A DNA stretch of 64,000 nucleotides, from assembly GCA_021299035.1 (NCBI GenBank), contig JAJTGD010000007.1, forward strand, positions 1-64,000. Reading direction: 5' to 3'. Positions 48,479 through 57,514 of this stretch are shown in pieces. This DNA comes from Oxalobacteraceae bacterium. Lineage in GTDB: Bacteria; Pseudomonadota; Gammaproteobacteria; Burkholderiales; Burkholderiaceae_D. The notes beneath the pieces are model-generated. The model saw only the letters and a list, made by a program, of their open reading frames with translations, made no database searches and was not told where the DNA came from. Each line of letters begins with the position of its first letter. The first letter of the stretch is position 1. The translations under genes and the position numbers were made by a program.

Positions 48479-50401
48479 ATGCTTGATTTCTTCCGCACCC
48501 ATCAACGGCTGATGCAGTTTTTGCTGCTGCTGATCATTCTTCCTTCGTTTGCCTTTTTTGGCTTGCAAAGTTACACCAGCATGGGGGACCGCGAAAACGC
48601 AGTCGCTGAAGTGGCTGGTCAGAAGATTTCTCAAAAAGAGTGGGATGCTGCGCAAGCGCGCCAGCTAGAGCGTTTCAAACAAATGTTTGGTGACCAGTTC
48701 AATCCGGCCATGTTCGATACACCCGACGCCAAAATGGGGGCGCTGGAAAACCTGGTTGCGCAAAAGGCTTTGGTCAAAGACGTTGCCGACAAGCACCTCA
48801 CTGCCTCCGATGATATGGTGCGTCAGACCATTCTCAGCATCCCCGGCTTGACCGATGCTGATGGCAAGTTCAACAAAGAACGTTATCAGCAATTGCTTGG
48901 GGCGCAGGGCTTGAATCCTGAAAAATTCGAGGCCACGCTGCGCCATGACTTGGCTATGCAGCAGGTGAATGCAGCGGTACAGGGCAGTGCCTTTGCACCA
49001 AGCGCGATCGCTCTGCGGCTTTCTTCGCTCAATCAGCAAAAACGCGAGGTGCAAGAGCTAAGTGTCGATGCAAAAGATTTTCGCGCACAGGTGAAGATCA
49101 CCGATGCGATGGTGCAGGAGTTCTACGATCGCTTCCCAGCTCAATTCCAAATCCCGGAATCCTTGAAGGCAGAGTTCGTCGTACTGTCCGCGCCGATGGT
49201 GGAAGATAAAATTGTGATCAGCGATGATCAGATTAAAAAGTTTTACGAGGAAAACCAGGCGCGCTACAAATCGGATGAGCAACGTCGTGCCAGCCATATT
49301 CTGATCAAAGCTGGCAAGATGATGTCGGCTACTGAGAAGGGCGCCGCTAAGGCCAAGGCCGAGAAATTACTCGCCGCAGTGAAAAAAATCCCGGGTGATT
49401 TTGCCAAGCTCGCCAAAGAGAATTCCGACGACCCCGGCTCGGCCGAGCGTGGTGGTGACCTTGAGTTCTTTGGCAAAGGCATGATGGTCAAACCATTTGA
49501 AGATGCGGCCTTCCAGTTGAAAGAAGGCGAGATCAGCGGCATCGTCGAGTCCGATTTCGGCTTCCACATCATCAAACTGACCGCGATCAAGGCGGCGTCG
49601 ACTCGTCCGCTGTCAGAGGTGAAGTCGAACATCGAAGATGAACTTCGTCGCACTGAGGCGGGCAAAAAAATCGCTTCGATGATCGAGACATTCAACAACA
49701 TGGTCTATGAGCAACCAGATAGCCTGAAGCCTGTTGCTGACAAGTTGGGGCTCAAGATTGAGACGACTGCTGGTCTGACCCGTCAGCCTAACCCTGCGTT
49801 GCCAAAGCAGGCGGCCTACAACCAGCCGAAATTCCTGGCGGCGATTTTTGCCGACGACGCCATCAAGGGCAAACACAACACAGAAGCGATTGAGGTGGGC
49901 TCGGGGATTTACATTGCCGGTCGTGTTGTCGAGCATAAGCCGGTCACCAAAGTACCGCTGGCCGATGTTAAGAAAGCCATTGAAGAGCGTGTTGTGTCGA
50001 TAGAGGCAGAGAAACTCGCCCAGGCCGCAGGCGAGAAGCGTCTGGCAGAGTTGAAGGCAGGCGGTAGCGCAGAGTTTGGTGCAAGCAAGCCGGTATCACG
50101 CGCCAACTTTAACGGCGTATCGGCACCTGCGGTCACCGCCATCATGAAAGCGGATCCCACCAAGTTGCCTGCCTACGTGGGTGTATCTGTTCCTGGCAAG
50201 GGCTATAGCATCTTCCGTATCAATTCGATCGACGAGCAAACTGCAAGTGCTGAAGCGATCAAATCAGAGAAGCAGCAGGTGGAAGAATTTATTGCTGCCC
50301 AGGAGATGGCTGGTTATCTCGGCGTGATTCGTAAACGCGCCAAGGCAGAAATTCTCAAAACCACGCCAGAGCCCAAGGCGGTGACTGCGACAAAGCAGTA
50401 A
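48479..50401 (+). CDS. ppiD: Periplasmic chaperone and PPIase-like protein PpiD
   Basis: 640 residues. Anchored at the inner membrane by an N-terminal helix (LMQFLLLLIILPSFAFFGLQ, residues 11-30); the rest is periplasmic and helps proteins leaving the Sec channel. SurA_N-like chaperone region at about 30-200, parvulin domain at about 260-360 (RRASHILIKAG, GDLEFFGKGMMVKPFEDAAF, SDFGFHIIKLT), and a long helical C-terminal part. Located after the tRNA genes, as often in Burkholderiales. Confidence 0.94.
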   Translation: MLDFFRTHQRLMQFLLLLIILPSFAFFGLQSYTSMGDRENAVAEVAGQKISQKEWDAAQARQLERFKQMFGDQFNPAMFDTPDAKMGALENLVAQKALVKDVADKHLTASDDMVRQTILSIPGLTDADGKFNKERYQQLLGAQGLNPEKFEATLRHDLAMQQVNAAVQGSAFAPSAIALRLSSLNQQKREVQELSVDAKDFRAQVKITDAMVQEFYDRFPAQFQIPESLKAEFVVLSAPMVEDKIVISDDQIKKFYEENQARYKSDEQRRASHILIKAGKMMSATEKGAAKAKAEKLLAAVKKIPGDFAKLAKENSDDPGSAERGGDLEFFGKGMMVKPFEDAAFQLKEGEISGIVESDFGFHIIKLTAIKAASTRPLSEVKSNIEDELRRTEAGKKIASMIETFNNMVYEQPDSLKPVADKLGLKIETTAGLTRQPNPALPKQAAYNQPKFLAAIFADDAIKGKHNTEAIEVGSGIYIAGRVVEHKPVTKVPLADVKKAIEERVVSIEAEKLAQAAGEKRLAELKAGGSAEFGASKPVSRANFNGVSAPAVTAIMKADPTKLPAYVGVSVPGKGYSIFRINSIDEQTASAEAIKSEKQQVEEFIAAQEMAGYLGVIRKRAKAEILKTTPEPKAVTATKQ

Positions 50402-50419
50402 GCACATTGTCGTGACCAA

Positions 50420-50446
50420 CTGGATCCCAGCATAGGCAGGGGTCCA
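50420..50446. repeat. Decayed copy of the 6143-6166 hairpin repeat
   Basis: CTGGATCCCAGCATAGGC and the following AGGGGTCC match most positions of the reverse complement of 6139-6166. It lies between the converging 3' ends of ppiD and mnmH. Confidence 0.45.
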
Positions 50447-50455
50447 GAAGCCATC

Positions 50456-51517
50456 CTACTCGTCTGCAATCAGCGTGTGCGCTGCCGCCAAAAAGTCTGC
50501 TTCCTCAATGCCTGGCATCGGTAGTACGCGAGAATTGCCATACCCAGCGAAACTCTTTTCTATCGAGCGCAAGTAGGCGGGGTCATAGTGCTCCACCAGC
50601 AGCGTCTCAACCAATATAGCGACCTCACCGGTTTCAGCCAAAGCCTGCCAACGGTGAATCTTTTCTTTGCCGTGTAATTGCGTCAGATGCGATAACTGCG
50701 ACACCAGTAATTCAGTATCGCTCACCAAGTGCGGATAATCTTCGATCAGTAACTTCACTCTATCGTTGGTCGAGATCTGAACCTGTACACACGGCGATCT
50801 ACGGATGCGATCCATCAGTGCCTCCGGAACGCGAAGGTCGCCGATCTTCTTACTTTCTGATTCGACATATACCACGCGTTCAGACGTGAATCCGCGCAGC
50901 GCTTGCCACAGTCGAGTCTCGAACATTTTTTGTGAGGGCTGAGGGTTTAAAGGCAAGCCGCCTAAAACCGAGCCACGATGTGCGGCCAACTGCTCCAGAT
51001 CGAGCACCTGCGCACCTGCTTGAGCCAGGTGTCGCAACAGACGGCTCTTGCCGCTACCCGTGGTCCCACAAATCACCCGAAATTGCAATGACAAGGGCAA
51101 CTGCTCAAGAACTTGCATCACACTGTGACGGTAGGCCTTGTAGCCACCATCAAGTTGAATCACCGGCCAGCCTACTTTGGCGAAAATCAGCGCCATCGAC
51201 CCGCTACGGTTACCGCCGCGCCAGCAATAGATTAGCGGTTTCCATTGCTTTGGCATCCCCTGAAAATGCTGTTCGAGATGATGGGCTATGTTACGCGCGA
51301 CGATCGCCGCACCGAGTTTGCGCGCCTCGAACGGGCTTTGTTGTTTGTAGAGGGTGCCAACGGTGATGCGCTCGGCGTCATTCAGCACTGGGCAGTTGAT
51401 GGCACCAGGGACATGGTCCAGCGCAAACTCAGTGGGTGATCGAACATCAATGATGCTGTCGAACGCATCCAGCTCTGCGATGACCTGATCCGCTGGCAGC
51501 AGCGCGGGATATTTCAT
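50456..51517 (-). CDS. mnmH: tRNA 2-selenouridine synthase MnmH
   Basis: 353 residues from ATG at 51517. Replaces sulphur by selenium in 2-thiouridine at the wobble base of some tRNAs, going through a geranylated intermediate. N-terminal rhodanese domain with catalytic Cys98 in IYCWRGGNRSGSMALI; C-terminal P-loop domain with GTTGSGKS at 151-158. The donor selenophosphate comes from SelD, whose gene is often adjacent but is not in this window. Seven bases after tesA on the same strand. Confidence 0.93.
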   Translation of the reverse strand: MKYPALLPADQVIAELDAFDSIIDVRSPTEFALDHVPGAINCPVLNDAERITVGTLYKQQSPFEARKLGAAIVARNIAHHLEQHFQGMPKQWKPLIYCWRGGNRSGSMALIFAKVGWPVIQLDGGYKAYRHSVMQVLEQLPLSLQFRVICGTTGSGKSRLLRHLAQAGAQVLDLEQLAAHRGSVLGGLPLNPQPSQKMFETRLWQALRGFTSERVVYVESESKKIGDLRVPEALMDRIRRSPCVQVQISTNDRVKLLIEDYPHLVSDTELLVSQLSHLTQLHGKEKIHRWQALAETGEVAILVETLLVEHYDPAYLRSIEKSFAGYGNSRVLPMPGIEEADFLAAAHTLIADE

Positions 51518-51524
51518 CAAGCCG

Positions 51525-52154
51525 TCATTTCAGCAACGAGCGCAGGCTGGGCCAGACGTTATCGAGCATGACCATCTGTGCGCGCTGGTTCGGATGAATG
51601 CGATCCTGCTGAAAAAACCGCTCAGTATCTTCAAGGCCGGCGAACAAGAAGGGCACTAACTTCACGTTACGCTCGCGCGCCAGACCCTGATACATGGCCG
51701 CGAAGCGTTTACTGTAGTCCGGTCCGTAATTGGGTGGCACTCGCATCCCCAGCAACAGCACACGCGCGCCGATGCGGTCAGCCGACTTGATCATCTCGCG
51801 CAAGTTAGACTGCGTTGCCGCCAACGACAGGCCGCGCAAGCCGTCATTGCCGCCAAGCTCGATGATTAACACGGCGGGCTTGTGTTGCTGCAGCAGAGCT
51901 GGCAAGCGGGTCAGACCGCCGGCGGTGGTCTCGCCGCTAATGCTGGCGTTAACTACGCTGACCTGGAGCTTGTCATCGGATAGGCGGGTTTGCAGCAGAC
52001 TGACCCAGCCGCTGTCGCGCGGCAGTCCGTACTCCGCCGAGATGCTGTCGCCGAGCACTAGCAGGGTTTTTGATGCAGAATACGCCGCCGGTGCGCACAG
52101 CATCAGGCACAGTAGCAGCACCCGCTTGAGCCTATCGATCATCCGACACTGCAT
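51525..52154 (-). CDS. tesA: GDSL-type esterase/acyl-CoA thioesterase I TesA
   Basis: 209 residues from ATG at 52154 (ATG at 52142 also possible). Signal peptide to about residue 27 (RVLLLCLMLCAPAAYSA), so periplasmic. SGNH hydrolase: nucleophile in VLGDSISAEYGLP (Ser37), Gly in SISGETTAGG, Asn in ELGGNDGLRG, His in DRIHPNQRAQ. In E. coli this enzyme is thioesterase I, protease I and lysophospholipase L1. It is divergent from the ybbA gene, with start codons overlapping in a GCATGC palindrome. Confidence 0.92.
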   Translation of the reverse strand: MQCRMIDRLKRVLLLCLMLCAPAAYSASKTLLVLGDSISAEYGLPRDSGWVSLLQTRLSDDKLQVSVVNASISGETTAGGLTRLPALLQQHKPAVLIIELGGNDGLRGLSLAATQSNLREMIKSADRIGARVLLLGMRVPPNYGPDYSKRFAAMYQGLARERNVKLVPFLFAGLEDTERFFQQDRIHPNQRAQMVMLDNVWPSLRSLLK

Positions 52155-52884
52155 GCAAGATCATTCCCAGAAACACCCAGCCATCGAAGTCCTTGGCCTG
52201 AGCAAAAAAGTTGCAGATGCCAGCGGTGAGCTGAGCATCCTGTCTGACTTGAATTTTACCGTGCAGTCCGGCGCAACGGTCGCCCTCGTGGGCGCCTCTG
52301 GCTCGGGCAAATCAACCCTGCTCGGGCTGCTGGCGGGTCTGGATACGCCCAGTTCCGGTACCGTGTGCATTGATGGCACTGATTTGTACGCGCTGGACGA
52401 GGATGGTCGTGCGGCGCTGCGCAAGGCTCGCATTGGATTTGTGTTTCAGTCGTTCCAGTTGCTGGGGCACCTAACCGCGCTCGAGAACGTGATGCTGCCG
52501 CTCGAACTGCGGGCTGATAAAAACGCCAAGCAGAAAGCGCTGGCCATGCTGGAGCGCGTGGGCTTGTCACAGCGATTGAAGCATTACCCAAAATTCTTAT
52601 CCGGCGGTGAGCAGCAGCGCGTGGCCTTGGCTCGTGCCTTTGTTACCGAGCCACCGCTACTCCTCGCCGATGAGCCGACGGGTAGCCTGGATGCGGCGAC
52701 CGGCGAAGCAGTGATTGGTTTGATGTTTCAGCTAAACCGCGAGCAGCACTCCACGCTGGTGCTGGTGACGCACGACAGTGCGATTGCGTCGATGTGTCAG
52801 CGACAGATCACGATTAGTGCAGGTCGTATTGTGGCTGATAATTCAAGCATCGACGCACATACGGCAACAACTCGCTCGCAGTAA
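52153..52884 (+). CDS. ybbA: ABC transporter ATPase of the YbbA/LolD type
   Basis: 243 residues. Walker [10 protein letters not shown] at 47-55, Q-loop [20 protein letters not shown], signature LSGGEQQR at 149-156, Walker B LLLADEP at 169-175, H-loop LVLVTHD. The position next to tesA matches E. coli ybbA, whose partner is the large FtsX-like permease YbbP. Here no permease follows: the next gene (nnr) is on the opposite strand and its 3' end overlaps this one by 71 bases. The C-terminal tail ([18 protein letters not shown]) is a little longer than in E. coli. Confidence 0.9.
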   Translation: MQDHSQKHPAIEVLGLSKKVADASGELSILSDLNFTVQSGATVALVGASGSGKSTLLGLLAGLDTPSSGTVCIDGTDLYALDEDGRAALRKARIGFVFQSFQLLGHLTALENVMLPLELRADKNAKQKALAMLERVGLSQRLKHYPKFLSGGEQQRVALARAFVTEPPLLLADEPTGSLDAATGEAVIGLMFQLNREQHSTLVLVTHDSAIASMCQRQITISAGRIVADNSSIDAHTATTRSQ

Positions 52885-54322
52885 CTCCCACCGGGCCGAT
52901 ACCTTCTGCCACCATCTGATCTGCCGCTGCACCGTGTAGCCATACGGCAGCGAGTGCAGCTTCCCAGGTCGTATGGTGCTGCGCAAGCAACGCACCGCAT
53001 AGTCCCGCGAGTACATCGCCGCTGCCGGCGGTGGCCAGTGCTGCATTGCCCGTGGTGTTGATAGCCAGTCGACCATCAGGTGCAGCGACGATGCTGCCCG
53101 AGCCTTTGAGGATGACGCAGGCGTTAAAGCGCGAGGCCAGTTCTGCGGCGACGCTCAGACGATTTGCCTGCACCTGCTCATTGTCAGAACCCATCATCCG
53201 CGCCGCCTCAGCAGGATGTGGCGTGAGCAGGGCGGGCGCACGGCGACGTGCCAGGCGCTGCTGTAGCCCATACTCCTGAGCCACGAGGTTCAGCGCATCG
53301 GCATCCAGCACCAGTGGCAGGCTACTCGATAGCGCGCGTGCGACTAAGTCGTGCGCATCGCGTGACGTACCGAGACCGGGCCCGATCACCGCAGCGCCCT
53401 GCTGCAAATCCATTGCATGGGCATCGCGGCACATTAACTCCGGATGCACTGGATCGAAGGCGGGTGGGGCGCCGGCAAATGCAGCAAATACACGTCCAGC
53501 ACCGGCCATTGCTGCCATGCGCGCGGCCAGCAGCACCGCGCCACCCATGCCAGCTGCGCCACCGATCACAGTAACGTCGCCAAAGCTACCTTTATGCGAT
53601 GCGTGTACCCGCGGCGTGAACACATTCGGGAACAGCGCTGGTGTGATCAATCGCGCCAGCGGCGCACCGTAGCTCTCGAGGTCAAGCTCAAGCGTGTCGA
53701 CCACCACCTTGCCCGCGTAGTCACGCCCAGAGCCGGTATGTAAGCCGGGTTTGTCCCCGATGAAGGTGATAGTGGTATCGGCCTTCACCGCGATAGCATC
53801 ACCAACGACACGACCGCTGTCAGCATCCAAACCACTCGGCACATCAATCGCAAGCACCTCGCAATCGAGTGCGTTGATTTGCTCTACCGCGGCAGCAAAC
53901 GGCCCTTCTAAGGGGCGAGTTAAACCAATACCAAACAAACCATCAATCGCCAGCGCCCAGCGCGCAGTCACATCAAACCGATCGACGAAGGCTACTTTCG
54001 CGCTCAGCGCACGTTGGTAAGCTGCTTGGGCATCTTTGGGTAGTCGCTGCGGGTCAGCCATTAGCACCATCAACACGCGCTGACCGCGTTGCGCTAGCAG
54101 TGCCGCAGCCTCGAGTGCATCGCCACCGTTATTGCCGGGGCCGGCCAGCACCAACACCGGGTCTGGATTGCCTGATGTCAGCATGGAGAGTGCGAGCTGC
54201 GCAGTCGCTGCACCTGCGCGTGACATCAACGTGCCTTCGGGTAGGGCGGATATGGCGGTGCGCTCGATATCGCGCACACGGGCGACGCTGTAAATCCGCG
54301 AATCAGCGGATGCGGTCGCCAT
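52814..54322 (-). CDS. nnr: Bifunctional NAD(P)H-hydrate epimerase/dehydratase Nnr
   Basis: 502 residues. Repairs hydrated NAD(P)H: the N-terminal YjeF_N domain (about 1-215; VLAGPGNNGGDALEAAALL) epimerises R- and S-NADHX, and the C-terminal ribokinase-like domain (about 225-495; LLTPHPAEAARMM, GSGDVLAGLCGALL) removes water using ADP. The start overlaps the dadA stop by 20 bases. The 3' end runs 71 bases into ybbA on the other strand. Confidence 0.94.
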   Translation of the reverse strand: MATASADSRIYSVARVRDIERTAISALPEGTLMSRAGAATAQLALSMLTSGNPDPVLVLAGPGNNGGDALEAAALLAQRGQRVLMVLMADPQRLPKDAQAAYQRALSAKVAFVDRFDVTARWALAIDGLFGIGLTRPLEGPFAAAVEQINALDCEVLAIDVPSGLDADSGRVVGDAIAVKADTTITFIGDKPGLHTGSGRDYAGKVVVDTLELDLESYGAPLARLITPALFPNVFTPRVHASHKGSFGDVTVIGGAAGMGGAVLLAARMAAMAGAGRVFAAFAGAPPAFDPVHPELMCRDAHAMDLQQGAAVIGPGLGTSRDAHDLVARALSSSLPLVLDADALNLVAQEYGLQQRLARRRAPALLTPHPAEAARMMGSDNEQVQANRLSVAAELASRFNACVILKGSGSIVAAPDGRLAINTTGNAALATAGSGDVLAGLCGALLAQHHTTWEAALAAVWLHGAAADQMVAEGIGPVGVTASELLPYVRRCLNYQPQYDLH

Positions 54323-55559
54323 AACGTGTAAGTGTCAGTCCATCGGTATCAATCTCGGTGCGGCGACCCGAGACAATGTCTGCCACCAATTTGCCGCTGC
54401 CAGCCGCCAGCGCCCATGCACCCGCGCCATGCCCTGCATTCACGAACACGTTGTTGTGCGTAGTGCTGCCGACCAGGGGCACACCTTCCGGAAGCGTCGC
54501 CGTAGGGCCGCACCAGAAGGTCGCTGTGCGGTAGTTGGCGGCGTTAGGAAACCAGTCATCTGCCACCTTGACCAGCGTATCGATGGCCTTCTGGTTCAAA
54601 TCGAAATTATTAGAGCCAAGCTCAGCACAGCCAGCGATACGGATACGCTTACCCAAGCGGGTGAGTGCGACGCGATAGGTATCGTCATACACCGACACAT
54701 TTGGTGCGAGGTCATATTCCTGAATTTGGGTGGAGGCCGAGTACACCTTAACTGGATACATCGGCAGACTGATGCCGATACCACGTAGCAGTCTGCCACT
54801 CTCGGCGCCCGCTGCAATCACGATGGCATCTACGTCGAAGGTTTTATCGCCCACGCGGTAGCTGACACCACCTAATTCGGGTTGGATCGCATCCACCTCG
54901 CAGTTGAACTGAAACTCGACACCGCGTTCCTGGGCAATGCCTTTTAGCTGACGCACGAACAGAGGACAGTTACCGCTCCAGTCATCGGGCATGAAGAGCG
55001 CGCCCTGAAACGGGGTTTGCGTCGACAAGGTGGGCTCGAGTTGTACCGCACCATCGGGATCGAGTAACTCGGTCCGCACACCAGCATCGCCCAGCGTCTC
55101 CATCATGGGGTGCGCTTGATCAAGATCGCGCGCCGTACGGAACATCATCATCACTCCAGTGCGCTGCTGAAAATCCAGCTCGTGCACCTGGGCCAAGTGC
55201 TGCATCAGTTCGTGGCTATAGCTGGCCAGACGATGAAGACGTAGTTGGTTTTGTTTGAAGCGTTGTATCTCGCACTCGGCGCTCAGACGACGCAGCCAAC
55301 CCCACATCGCGGGTTCGAATTTTGCGCTGAAAGCCATTGGCGACTCGGGCCGCATCAGCATACCCAGTACACGTCGCACGGTGCCCGGCATGGACCAAGG
55401 GCGCACCGAGGCCGGACCCATCAGATCAAGATTACCGAAACTGCTCTCTTGCGCGACGTTCCCGTAGCGCTCCAGCACAGTGACCTCATGCCCTGTCTCG
55501 GCGAGGAAATAGGCAGTACAAACTCCGACGACACCGCCGCCGATGACAGCTACGCGCAT
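54303..55559 (-). CDS. dadA: D-amino acid dehydrogenase (DadA family)
   Basis: 418 residues. FAD enzyme of the DAO family that deaminates D-alanine and other D-amino acids, passing electrons to the quinone pool. N-terminal FAD loop MRVAVIGGGVVGVCTAYFLAETGHEVTV split as VIGGGVVGVCTAYFLAETGH; SFGNLDLMGPASVRPWSMPG replaces the typical N-terminal substrate stretch; C-terminal NVFVNAGHGAGAWALAAGSG binds FAD. It differs somewhat from classical DadA in the SFGN motif, so the substrate may differ. Coupled to nnr. Confidence 0.85.
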   Translation of the reverse strand: MRVAVIGGGVVGVCTAYFLAETGHEVTVLERYGNVAQESSFGNLDLMGPASVRPWSMPGTVRRVLGMLMRPESPMAFSAKFEPAMWGWLRRLSAECEIQRFKQNQLRLHRLASYSHELMQHLAQVHELDFQQRTGVMMMFRTARDLDQAHPMMETLGDAGVRTELLDPDGAVQLEPTLSTQTPFQGALFMPDDWSGNCPLFVRQLKGIAQERGVEFQFNCEVDAIQPELGGVSYRVGDKTFDVDAIVIAAGAESGRLLRGIGISLPMYPVKVYSASTQIQEYDLAPNVSVYDDTYRVALTRLGKRIRIAGCAELGSNNFDLNQKAIDTLVKVADDWFPNAANYRTATFWCGPTATLPEGVPLVGSTTHNNVFVNAGHGAGAWALAAGSGKLVADIVSGRRTEIDTDGLTLTRYGDRIR

Positions 55560-55609
55560 TGGACTCCAGATTACGGAAAACCTCGTGGGCTTATTGCTTG
55601 CCCGACGGG

Positions 55610-55654
55610 GCAGGTTTTTACCTGCAAGATTAACAAGCCGCTATAGGTTAGCGG
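55610..55654 (-). other. Two small hairpins in the dadA leader
   Basis: GCAGGT-TTTT-ACCTGC at 55610-55625 and CCGCTA/TAGCGG at 55638-55654, in the 288-base stretch between gspC and dadA (both minus). They could end gspC transcription or structure the dadA leader. No gene is seen in 55560-55847. Confidence 0.4.
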
Positions 55655-55847
55655 ACATCAGGGCTTAAAACAATTAGCAATAGCGTTTGATTACGCATGG
55701 ATTTACATCGGAGATGGCGTGTTTGGCGTTAGCGCGCTCAATAAATCATCGAATGAGGCGCTGTGCTCGGAGAGGAGTGGGCCTTGAATACCTGAATAGC
55801 GGAGGGTTTAATTGTAAAAATGAAAATTATTAAAGTGGGGCCGAGGA

Positions 55848-56282
55848 TTATTTAGGCGACACCACTGCGGCTTTATCCGGGCTCGGCGCAAAATCGGGTA
55901 ATCGCACCTCGCGCTCCACGCCCCGTTCGTCCAGCACCACGCTGCGTGGTTTGATTTGTTTTATGGTCAGCCCTTCGATTATCTCGGCCTTCACCCGAAG
56001 CGCGCGTACGGGTTTACCTGGAACGCCGATGATCGCAACGCTATCGGCATCACGGTTGGCTATGATAATTCCGCTCAACTGCACTGGAACGGTAGCGATC
56101 GCATCAGCATGACCGCCAAACAGATTGGCAGCTGCAGACATGGTGGGCAGGGCACGCTCGGCAATCACTGGCGCGATCAATGGACGTGTTACTGGGGCTG
56201 TCCATTGAAGCACCCAATATGTCAGTGATGCGCACAATAAGAGAAATAGCAAAAAACTCAGGACGATAGGCAGACGGTTCAT
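55848..56282 (-). CDS. gspC: Type II secretion protein GspC, short form
   Basis: 144 residues from ATG at 56282, favoured by GAGGCGAG ahead; an ATG at 56297 overlaps the gspF stop as ATGA. One N-terminal membrane helix (LPIVLSFLLFLLLCASLTYW), then a periplasmic homology region (LFGGHADAIATVPVQLSGII, VRALRVKAEII, VLDERGVEREVRL). GspC links the inner-membrane platform to the secretin. There is no PDZ or coiled-coil domain at the C-terminus, so it is about half the length of the longer GspC proteins. Last gene of the operon. Confidence 0.82.
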   Translation of the reverse strand: MNRLPIVLSFLLFLLLCASLTYWVLQWTAPVTRPLIAPVIAERALPTMSAAANLFGGHADAIATVPVQLSGIIIANRDADSVAIIGVPGKPVRALRVKAEIIEGLTIKQIKPRSVVLDERGVEREVRLPDFAPSPDKAAVVSPK

Positions 56283-56293
56283 TGCATCTCGCC

Positions 56294-57511
56294 TCATCGC
56301 ACTAACTGATTGATCTCGATGATCGGCATCAGCACCGCAAGAACGATCAGAAGCACGACAACACCCATGGTCAGGATAAGCATCGGCTCCAGCAAGCCAG
56401 CAATGGTCAGTGCGCGTCGTTCCAGATCTTGCGCCTGCATGTGCGCGGCGCGTTCGAGCATGGTGGGTAACTCACCGGTAGCTTCTCCGGCGCGGATCAT
56501 GTGAATCAGCATGGGAGGGAAGTGTTGTTGTTCGCCGAGTGCACGCGCAAGACTCACACCTTCGCGTACCGCATTGGTCGCCTCATCCACTTGCTGCCGC
56601 ATGGCCATGTTGGAAAGCGTATCGCGGCTGGTATGCAGTGCACGCAAGATTGGTACCCCAGCATTGGTCGTGATCGCCAGCGTGCTGGCAAAGCGTGAGG
56701 TGTTCAGGCTGCGCTGAAAGCGACCGACCAAGGGGGCGCGCAATAGCCAGCGATGCCACCGCAACTTTCGTTCAGGGTCGCGCAGGCTACGTCGCCACAG
56801 TGTGAATGCAGTGATCGCCACTAAAGCCACCAGCCACCCCCATTGGCGTACGAATCCGGATAAGGCGAGCATGATGGTGGTTAAAAGTGGTAGCTGCTGC
56901 TTGGTGCTGGCAAATACCGACACAATCTGCGGTACCACATAGGTGAGTAAAAAGATGACAATCGCGAATGCGACGACGGTAACGATGGCCGGGTAGGTAA
57001 ATGCGAGACGAAGTTTTTGTATCAACGCGTTACGACCTTCGATGTAATCTGCCAAGCGCGATAGCACCGGCGCAAGCTGGCCGGTTTGTTCACCGGCGTT
57101 GACCAAGGCGCGATAAATATCCGCAAAATCCTTCGGATGATTGGCGAGCGAATCTGACAGCGACGTGCCACCCATCAGATCGGATCGTATGGCGGCGGTC
57201 AGCTCACGTAAGTAAGGCCGCTCGGCCTGCTCCATCAGCGCATCAAAGGCTTGCTCCATCGGCAGATTTGACCCAAGTAGCGAGGCAAGTTGTCGGGTCA
57301 ACAGAGCCAGCTCGGTAGTGGATAGCTTGTCGCCGAAGCGGAATGCGCGCCGCTCGCCCGCCGCAGGTTCGCCGATGATCAATTCGAGTACCAGCGGCAC
57401 TAAACCACGCGCGCGCAAATCGGAACGTGCCGCGCGCGGGCTGTCTGCACGCAATATTCCCTTACTGGTCGCGCCAGTCGCATTCACGGCTTCGTAGCGA
57501 AAGGCGGGCAC
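56294..57511 (-). CDS. gspF: Type II secretion inner-membrane platform protein GspF
   Basis: 405 residues. Two cytoplasmic T2SSF domains (ELALLTRQLASLLGSNLPME; FASTLAITTNAGVPILRALH) separated by membrane helices, with a third helix at the C-terminus (ILTMGVVVLLIVLAVLMPII). Platform for pseudopilus assembly that contacts GspE. Three bases after gspE. Confidence 0.95.
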   Translation of the reverse strand: MPAFRYEAVNATGATSKGILRADSPRAARSDLRARGLVPLVLELIIGEPAAGERRAFRFGDKLSTTELALLTRQLASLLGSNLPMEQAFDALMEQAERPYLRELTAAIRSDLMGGTSLSDSLANHPKDFADIYRALVNAGEQTGQLAPVLSRLADYIEGRNALIQKLRLAFTYPAIVTVVAFAIVIFLLTYVVPQIVSVFASTKQQLPLLTTIMLALSGFVRQWGWLVALVAITAFTLWRRSLRDPERKLRWHRWLLRAPLVGRFQRSLNTSRFASTLAITTNAGVPILRALHTSRDTLSNMAMRQQVDEATNAVREGVSLARALGEQQHFPPMLIHMIRAGEATGELPTMLERAAHMQAQDLERRALTIAGLLEPMLILTMGVVVLLIVLAVLMPIIEINQLVR

Positions 57512-57514
57512 GAA

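Noticed and set aside
51730-52152. Long N-terminal extension of the YbbA-type ATPase frame
   Set aside because: It is antisense to tesA; homology of the ATPase starts at the ATG at 52153.
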